A DNA stretch of 64,000 nt from the NCBI GenBank assembly GCA_017163975.1, contig JAFFSR010000343.1, positions 4,596,001 to 4,660,000 of the forward strand, given 5' to 3'. Source of the stretch: Anastatus disparis. Taxonomy: Eukaryota; Arthropoda; Insecta; Hymenoptera; Eupelmidae. This document shows positions 56,758 through 64,000 of this stretch, piece by piece (position 1 is the stretch's first letter; each line of letters starts with the position of its first letter). Under the pieces are notes generated by a model. That model did not search any database. It had not been told where the DNA came from and worked only from the letters and a program-made list of their open reading frames with translations. The translations under genes and the position numbers were made by a program.

Positions 56758-57492
56758 ATGGTTGACTATTCGAATGTCGTTGTTGGAGACAAACAAATCA
56801 CGTTGCCTTTCAGTCAAGCTAGTAAAGCCAAATCTCGATGCCTCATTTGAAATACGACTGGTAACATTGTTGTCATTCCGACTGAAGCAAAATTGCGCCT
56901 CTTTGTCAACCGTGGGTTGATTATTCGCTCACGGTCTCGATGCTGCAAGAGACATTCAGAAGGAAAATTCATTAAAAAGAACGAGGAATGTCGAGTTGAA
57001 GAACTTTCCCTATAGCAACGTTAAGAGAAGACCGTATAGCTCTGACCTGGTCTAATCTAAATTTTCGTTATTATTAATAAATTAAATATTGTTATACAAA
57101 AGTAAGGATATAGCTCAATAGATTTCAGAGAACATATTGATAATGATGGAAACTATATGCTCTATGTGCACAGGGATCAGGAAGATATTTTGAGAATATT
57201 TCTGCAATCCCGTCACACAGCTTCAAAACAATAACAACTTTGGATTAAATACGAAAAGAACAGTTTCGATACAATTAAAGGTTGGTATTGTCAATGCAAA
57301 AATGGTGCTAGAGTAGTAGGTTGTTGTGCTCATATAGCATCAGTTCTCTGGTATTTAGGACATTATAGGCACTTGCATATTGTTCCACAGCACTATAGTA
57401 AAAACTATTCTGATTTTCTTGTGGATGCGGCAGACTTTCAAGTTTCAGATAATGAAACAGATGAAGGAGAAGGAGAAGATGGAGATGCATAA
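56758..57492 (+). pseudogene. Transposase-type gene remnant with SWIM zinc finger
   Basis: The N-terminal part (56758-57015) contains a damaged zinc-binding start, with RCLI followed by TGA, then NIVVIPTEAKLRLFVNRGLI and RSRCCKRHSEGKF. The C-terminal part (57130-57492) reads SRHTASKQ, stop, QLWIKYEKNSFDTIKGWYCQ, CKNGARVVGCCAHIASVLWY, i.e. C-x-C...C-x-H of a SWIM finger, ending in an acidic tail. This pairing is known to me from insect DDE-transposase-like proteins. The DDE middle is absent and a MITE half (57021-57129) sits at the junction. Confidence 0.6.
57021..57129 (+). mobile_element. Half copy of the TTAA long-TIR MITE
   Basis: TTAAGAGAAGACCGTATAGC to about 57129 follows the left arm of 7770-8156 base by base with few differences, then stops. 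The other arm is missing. Confidence 0.75.
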
Positions 57493-58390
57493 GTGCTCAA
57501 GGAAAATGGGAAATGTGAGAGGCGAGGGGACTCACTTCAAATAAGCACCCCAGTGAGAGGCGAGGGAACTCACGGTAAACAAGCATCCCGAAGGGAGCTT
57601 TAATCTACCACGTCCACGTCCTAGTTCCTGGGTTGCGCTAAATGCAGATTACTTTGTCTTTCGTATTAATAGTCATTGCATAGTTTAACGCTCATATGTA
57701 TATACGTTCATATCGCGTGGCGGACGTATTTCGTACGCACGAACGGTTTTTAAAAAGTCTTTACGAAACATTCCAAAACTTCGCAGACTGTTCCGAAATG
57801 TAAAAAAGATATGTGCAAAATGTGCATCTTTTTAGTTTTTATCAAATTATTCAAGGCTTTCCTTTGGAAACGTTCTAAAATTAACTAAACGTTCGGAAGT
57901 TAAAGAACGAACGTTGGTGCATACGAACGACTTATGAAATCGCGATAGGATATCGATTGTAATCTAATCAACATATTACGGGAGAGTATAAGGGGGCTTA
58001 TGCATGCGCAGAAGGTTAAAGTAATACATGGGGACGTGCAGTTAGTTTATATAAGTTATAGTGCTGTACAGTCAGTCCTCCCTTTAGAGATCATAATTAT
58101 GTACGGTAATTCTCTACTGGTTATAGGCTGCGCAGATGGTCTGCAGGGCTTGCAGGTGTAAGCAGTAAGCCTCTATAGGTCATAAATATGTACAGTCGGT
58201 TCCTTGGGATGGTAGACATGTGCAGTTGAATTGTAGAGATTGTAAATCAGCAGAGTGCGATTAACGTATTGGCCTTTGATAAAGATTTTTCAGAGCTTAG
58301 TCCTAAGAAAACGGGAAAACTCCGCAAAAGTCGTGTTTTCTTGAGCTTTCAAGGTCTGTACGTCTTGGTGTAATTCATCTTGGTTAATGC
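57493..58390. other. No recognised gene
   Basis: GTGAGAGGCGAGGGGACTCA is repeated at about 57516 and 57552. The rest, including 57960-58300, is less AT-rich but without protein signal. Confidence 0.4.
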
Positions 58391-58788
58391 TTAAGAGGAC
58401 GCTGGATCTCTCTATCCTTTACTAATTAAAAAATGTAAATTTTTGGGAAAACTAGTTATTATTGATAGAAATTAAGGGTTGTCCGCAACTTCTATAGCGA
58501 AAAACAATATTTTGTCTGATGAGAGCAAATTAATTTTGTTGCTTTTTTTTCAAGTAAAGTTTGACATACTTAAATAACGTATTCTCTAGCCTAATTTAGG
58601 ATTTTGTAAGTATGTCAAACTTTACTTGAAAAAAAAGCAACAAAATTAATTTGCTCTCATCAGACAAAATATTGTTTTTCACTATAGAAGTTGCGGACAA
58701 CCCTTAATTTCTATCAATAATAACTAGTTTTCCCAAAAATTTACATTTTTCAATTAGAAAAGGATAGAGAGATACAGCGTCCCCTTAA
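58391..58788. mobile_element. Long-TIR TTAA MITE, third copy
   Basis: Begins TTAAGAGGACGCTGGATCTC and ends GATACAGCGTCCCCTTAA. Arms of ~185 bp are almost perfectly complementary (for example TTTGACATACTTA...AAGTATGTCAAA). Confidence 0.8.
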
Positions 58789-58918
58789 GGCATTAAACTC
58801 ACTAATAACTTGGCATATAAATGGGTTTTTTAGGTTATGATGAAAAAAATCATGGAAAAACTGAAGTACCCCGCTCTTTGCTGTTTTTGAAAGTACGGAA
58901 AAAATACACAAAATTAGT

Positions 58919-58980
58919 TTGCCACAGCGGCCGAACGGGCCGCTGTGGCTCGGTCCTTGCATCGTGGAGCGATGCAAGGC
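58919..58980 (+). repeat. Two adjacent GC-rich hairpins
   Basis: GCCACAGCGGCC - GAACG - GGCCGCTGTGGC (12-bp perfect stem) then CCTTGCATCG - TGGAG - CGATGCAAGG (10-bp perfect stem). Strikingly GC-rich against the background. Confidence 0.85.
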
Positions 58981-59006
58981 ATGTAAAAAGCTCTGCTTCT
59001 TGCATA

Positions 59007-60122
59007 TAAGGCACGACCGAAAACGCTCGCGCTTCACGCTCGCTATTTGATAATTAAAGAATATTAAAACAAATCATTTACAAACGCAAAAGCCTTAAAA
59101 GTTAATCTTATTTCTTTTTTTCATTTTATTTTTTACCGCATCTTTCAACAGGAGGTTTGAATTTATTGTATTTATTTGAAAAAACAAATTTATAATCATT
59201 TAAATTTTTCTTGTGAATTAAGTTAATTGATTTCGAAAAAATTTATGTTATGTGAAAAAAATATTTAAAAAAATATTTTCATTAATGTATACTTTTTAAA
59301 GTTTTGGATAGGATAATCTATCAAAAGTTATAAGAAAAAAAATAGTTCAGTAGCTTAAAAGTAAAGTTTTGTATAAAGTTTTTATTTGATCTGAATCATT
59401 CCGACGAGGGATGATTTAAAACAATAATACAAATAAATATTGGCAGTTTAAAAAAAAATTGTTCGAGCGGTTTTAAAACAGTTATCCCTTTAGAGGTTAA
59501 AAAAATGATTTTTTGGTGATAACCTGAAGAAAACAAATTTTAAAATAAAGTATATTAAATAAAATTTATAGAAAAAAATTAGATACATCTTCTTAATATT
59601 ATATATATATATTTTTTTAAATAATATTAATCAAATTATCATTAAAAAGCCTTTAATTTCAACATTTTTCATGAACAATTTGAAAAATATTAACTTCAGA
59701 GAAAAATGTATGATATAAAAAAGATTTATTTTTTAATATTCTATAACTTTTATTCCATATACTTTTTGAAAAAAAATCGTATTTTTCAAGTTATTACCAA
59801 AAATCCATTTTTTTGACCATTTAAAAGGCGCCTATTTAAAAACGCTTTCAACGATTTTTTTAAAAATAGAAACGTTTGCTTGTGTTATTATTTGAAACAA
59901 TTCCCCGTTTGAATTATTCAGATGGGATAAAAACTCGTCGAGAAAATTCATAAACTTGATTTCTCACACATATACATCTATACATACATTTTAAGGAAGC
60001 CTCGTAATAGTCTTATTTTGCAATAAAAATAAGTTTTTTATCATAAAAAAACATATTTTAAAGGGTCACATTTTTCGCGATGTCGAAAATATAGGGCACT
60101 TCCGTATAGCGGTCGTGCCTAA
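59007..60122. mobile_element. 1.1-kb non-autonomous TIR element
   Basis: TAAGGCACGACCG at 59007 faces CGGTCGTGCCTAA at 60110-60122. The interior is AT-rich, non-coding. TIRs beyond the first 13 bp are not clearly conserved. Confidence 0.55.
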
Positions 60123-61719
60123 AAAGCAATTTTTGTTTCAGCTAAATATAATATTCATAGTTAAAAGAATGATCAGAAACTTCAAACATCTTTAAAAAAG
60201 GGTAATCCAAGTTGAAATAATCTGTAAACAATTTGAAAAAAAGCTGGAAATTCCTTAATACAATAACAAAGCTATTAGCATACATCCAGATTATTCGGTC
60301 GCAAATTGTGTACGGTAAAAACTATTCGAGAAAAAACAAGTTTCGGGCATTTTTGGGGCCTCCGTGGCAGCTTGGGGGCGGAAATTTGCAGGGACCTTCT
60401 AACATACTTTATTGGATAAGTAAGGAGCCGTAAAGATCCCGGCTAGGGTCAATTAGATTCCCTTATCCCCTTACGGCCTTTAATACAACTATAAAAATTG
60501 TCAAGATATTATCATTCTTTTTTTATTAGTTTATCACAATCTACATCAATCAAAAAATTTCGCAAATTGACACAAGATTAATTATTTAAATTATCTATTT
60601 CAAACAATGAGCTTAAAATATTTTCCTGCTGCTGTTACTATCTTCATAAAAAAAATGAAGGATGAATTCTTCATCCAGTATCATTGCAATTTCCTTCACA
60701 TGAGCACGTTATTTTAGTTAAAATATTCTCTGAATAAAGTAGTTTGTTTGTAAATATTGGCTTGAATTGATTTCCTAAAAGTCGCCAACCATAATTTTTT
60801 GCATCTAGGCAATCATTTCCTAATCACTTTTGAAGTTGGTGATACATTCCCAAAGAGTGTCAATTTGCTGAGCCATTTGTGGGAGGAGAATTTTCTAATT
60901 TAAAATTTTATTTAGTGTACATCTTTTATACTGTCGATATCTTGAATCATTCAATGATATTTCATTTTAATATTTTTTAATATGCTTTTAGCATACTTTA
61001 AATCACTCTTCTTGCTGTATGTATAAATAATTAACTGCTGACCATTTGCAAATAATGATTTATGGTTAGAAGAATGTTTTTATCAATTATAATTGTATAA
61101 ATAAGACAATAATCTTTTATTTCTTCCTAAAAAAAAAAATTTTTATAAAATTATGTAAGCAAACGTTCCAATCATATAAAATATGGAAACAAAATGTTTT
61201 TTCTTTGTTCCTATTGTTTATAAAAAATTAATTTGTTCATTTATTAAAAAATTACAGCGGTTTTATGATCTCGCGCTACCCCATGGCTGACTCTATTTAG
61301 ATTCATGCAGGCTATCACGGATCGAATTTGGAGCTGAAAACTATGTGAATATGTTCTAATACTCAAGAGAAAATGTGGAGATCCCGAAATTCGGCTTGAA
61401 ACATTTTTTTCACGACGCTAATATAGCCTATTTTGTATTGAATGTTAAAATGAAAGGTGAAAAAATAAAAATGGACCAGCACATTCCAAATGCTCTATCT
61501 CCGTCAATTTTTGACTTTTCGAAACAAATTTTTTTTAGTGAGAGGAATCGAGCCTACTTTTACATCACGTTGTTATTTCATAGATTCAAATTAATGTCAT
61601 CGGGCTATTATAAATATATTGTTAGTGTTTGCAAAAACCTTTAAAATGAGCCATTGATCAGCTTTTTTGGTCAATTAGAACAAAAGTTATAGCAATTTTT
61701 AGTTTAAAAATATGTTCAA
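60123..61719. other. No recognised gene
   Basis: AT-rich with a G/C-richer stretch at 60340-60480 (GGGGCCTCCGTGGCAGCTTG). The frames at 60233 and 61375 have no recognisable motifs. Confidence 0.4.
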
Positions 61720-61806
61720 AAACTTTTATAATCTTTTTTTTCGCTTTATGAAAAGATATTGTATCATTTTTATTTGCACTTTGTCGAGAGCAATTAAAAT
61801 CATCGT

Positions 61807-62500
61807 TTAATAATACTCTTCGACTTTTAACATAACTTCCCTATCCAAAGAATGACCATTATAATTTTCAAGCTTCTTATAAACATCTTCATTATTCACC
61901 ATTGAGCGTGCTTGATCAATCATGAACATAATTACGTCCGGTAGAGCTAATAATAAATATTCTTTAGAAAAATCAGTTGGTGTGAGGGTTAATAGCCGCA
62001 CTTTTTCGGAAAAACTTGAATAATTTTTCAAGGCAATTTTAATATTTTCCAGCCATTCATCACATGTCTTACATTAAATGATTTTACTCAATTTAGACAA
62101 ATGCCTAAATTGAGTAAAAGCATATAACGGAAATCTGTAACAGATTTCCGTTATATCATAAAATTTCATCATTTTACTAGCTACTTGAGAATCAAATGCA
62201 TTATTCATTTGCTTTCTTTTTCAAATAGCATACGATTTTTTTATCTCCACATTAACAGTTTCAGGCATCTTGATAGGTGAAATCTTCAAATTCAAATTAT
62301 TTGCGGTTTCGTTAAGCTTATGCACCACAATCTGACTGTCATTAATTTCTTCTGAAAATTGTTGACTGCTTGAATTACATAAAGAGGGAGTAGCATTTTT
62401 CACTTCTTCCAATAATAATATATAACATCCAGCCCGCCAACTTTATCTTCTCTAGATAGCAAGATCTTTGGATACAACCGCTGCAAAGACTTCGTTATGC
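61807..62500 (-). pseudogene. Transposon-linked protein remnant, family recalled but unnamed
   Basis: Pieces read leftwards: MDRITKSLQRLYPKILLSRE (62490 on), ATPSLCNSSSQQFSEEINDS, then CDEWLENIKIAL and SSFSEKVRLLTLTPTDFSKE, MIDQARSMVNNEDVYKKLEN. The block E-K-V-x-x-L-T-L-x-P with a following A-R motif occurs in a recurrent uncharacterised protein of insect and cnidarian genomes. Broken by stops and by two hairpins at 62082-62156. Function unknown. Confidence 0.45.
62082..62156. repeat. Two back-to-back perfect hairpins
   Basis: TTTTACTCAATTTAG and CTAAATTGAGTAAAA flank 8 bp. Then ATATAACGGAAATCTGT and ACAGATTTCCGTTATAT meet with only an A between them. Confidence 0.8.
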
Positions 62501-62654
62501 GGTCCATTTCTCTGAATGGATTTTTAGAGGAACGGTATAAAAATTTTGTGTGCTTTTTTTCAATTCCTCACACTTTATCTTGGCCAGTGATGATGCTATT
62601 GTAATTGACTCAAAATCTTTTCATGAAGCGAAAAAAAGATTATAAAAGTTAGAC

Positions 62655-64000
62655 GATTTGTTTTTCAATTTGATCTCTTCTTTCCCAACGGCTTCCAGAG
62701 CTGCTTGGCTATCCGAACAGATCCATATGGTTAATCCTTTCCTGCTGCCATTATTAATCATTTTCGCACACATCTCGATGGCAAGAGCTTCCGCCTAAAA
62801 AACCATATTCTAGTTTTCAAGGCGTAGGCAGTAGCTTTCCTTGGTCCACAAAGATCAGCTCCCACCCCTTCCTTCGTCTTAGACCCATTTGTGAACCAGA
62901 TTTCACCATTTTAGGGTCCCATGTTTCTCTTACGTTTCTCTCTTAGGAATATAAATCTTGTATCGATCACCTCTAATATTGATGGGCAAAATTCTACCCT
63001 ACAGGTTCCTTCATAAGCTCCTTTACTGCTTCTCTGAACAGCGTTTTGTGTCTACTGCTTTTTGTACTCCATTCTCCTATATAGCTAAGCCAATAGACTG
63101 CTGTTATGGCTTCCGTTCTAATGTATAGTGCTAGAGTTGGCATGCCTAGCATGAACCTGATTGCGGTACAGAGCGTACTTCTCCTCGTGGCAGTAATACC
63201 TCTGAAAAACAGCGCCTGCACTCTGTCCAGCTGTTTGCGATCTTTTTTCTTAACGTTCTGTTCCACCAGTCAGTTAAAGCGTAAGATACTCTTGGTGCAA
63301 TGATGACAGAGTAGATCTAGTGCAGCTGCTTCGGATCTAGTCCTCATCTAGCTGCTAACGCCCTCCTACATTTCCAGAATTTAGCTATAGCTTTTTAAAA
63401 TTTCTCTTCTAAATGCTTTTTCCATGTTATCTTTCTATCCAAAAATACACTAAGATACTTAGTGTGTTCCACATAAGGTATCCTCGTGTCACCCAATTTC
63501 ATTCCCTCCAGTAATCTTACCTTATATCGTTTGGTAAAGACTACCGCCATCGTTACCTTCCTAAATGCATAGTGATCTATCCTAACACCACTCTTTTATT
63601 TTCCTAAAGGGCCTCTGTACTAACTCCGTGAGTACTCCCTCGAAGGCTCTCCTGGTCAGGATAGCAATGTAATCTGCGTGTCCTATTACTTTTATTCCCA
63701 TTCCATTGAGAACACGCAGTAGGCTGTCTACAACCAGGCTCCATAACAGAAGAGGGTGACCCCACCCTGAGGACAACCCTCTGAGACGAACCCACTAATC
63801 GTGTTTCCCATTTAGGATGTATAAAGCTCTCTATTTTCTAGGAACCTCATGAACCAGTCAATGATGCTTCCAGGAATACCGTGCTTTTCGGCATTTCTCC
63901 GAATTGCCATTCTAGATATGCGGTTGAAAGCCCCCTCTACATCCTGAAACACCCCTCTGCATACCCCTTTAAGCACGATTTGACCCTCTATGAAGTCTAC
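62655..64000 (-). pseudogene. R1-like LINE: RT and RNase H, runs off the right edge
   Basis: Read leftwards: DVEGAFNRISRMAI (RT motif A, about 63935); EGCPQGGV with a frameshift to LLLWSLVVDSLLRVLNGMGI (motif B region, 63700-63785); KVIGHADYIAIL, where YADD is altered to HADY; LDRVQALFFRGITATRRST (63200); then AEALAIEMCAKMINN and WICSDSQAALEAV (RNase H, 62690-62800). Multiple frameshifts and the damaged catalytic pair show it is dead. The 3' end is cut by the element at 61720-62652. Confidence 0.8.

Larger units (their letters stand above)
61720..62652 (-). mobile_element. Small DNA element: decayed gene between ~36-bp inverted repeats
   Basis: AACTTTTATAATCTTTTTTT-CGCTT-ATGAAAAGAT occurs at 61720-61756 and inverted at 62613-62652. 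Between them the minus-strand gene remnant (61807-62500) occupies nearly all the space. The gene and the repeats thus look like one transposon or duplicated cassette. Confidence 0.5.

Noticed and set aside
60233..60433. 66-codon frame with a G-rich end
   Set aside because: No motif, no relatives recognised, flanked by non-coding DNA.

Overview
The window looks like a transposon graveyard in an AT-rich arthropod nuclear genome, most plausibly an insect and possibly a hymenopteran. The reasons are small GT-AG introns, TATA/Inr-like promoters, tRNA-derived SINEs, LINEs, piggyBac-type MITEs, Helitrons, a copia retrotransposon and a Polinton. I see no ordinary host gene and no prokaryotic gene organisation. 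All family assignments come from motifs recognised by eye.

Layout. 1-5.4 kb: a decayed OTU-bearing Helitron read leftwards, running off the left edge and cut by at least four later insertions (SINE, hairpin MITE, 281-bp palindrome, 1.1-kb TIR element). 5.4-6 kb: two Helitron-type 3' termini. 6-9.4 kb: an AT-rich repeat island with two MITEs that share one TTAA. 9.4-12.1 kb: a 5'-truncated CR1/Jockey-like LINE with an open RT frame. 12.2-18.3 kb: a piggyBac MITE, LINE fragments, a ~165-bp satellite-like array with a perfect (CA)484 tract, and a piggyBac transposase scrap. 18.3-24.6 kb: nested inverted-repeat elements and tRNA-like SINE heads.

24.66-45.3 kb: the centrepiece, a Polinton/Maverick (virus-like DNA transposon). 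It has protein-primed PolB, a small nucleic-acid-binding-like protein, retroviral-type integrase, a coiled-coil protein, a DUF8207-like protein, packaging ATPase, adenain-like protease and a penton-like protein. Most of these genes carry nonsense or frameshift lesions, and no major capsid gene is visible. Its left arm holds three small unrecognised genes behind similar promoter modules. A 7.5-kb copia element (27,560-35,095, 5-bp TSD ATAAT) has landed in the Polinton, just downstream of a two-exon gene.

The most interesting signal is a structured module downstream of Polinton genes: a bulged stem-loop with a G-rich apical loop, in four copies (two of them arms of one inverted repeat), each in the orientation of the gene it follows. 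It may be a 3'-end or terminator element of the virus-like transposon. 45.3-48.8 kb: a 545-bp tandem duplication and remnants of a second Polinton with the same leftmost gene. 49-64 kb: Helitron helicase scrap, TTAA MITEs, a C2H2 zinc-finger pseudogene, a 3.1-kb fold-back element, a SWIM-domain transposase remnant, several TIR elements, and the start of an R1-like LINE that leaves the window at the right edge.
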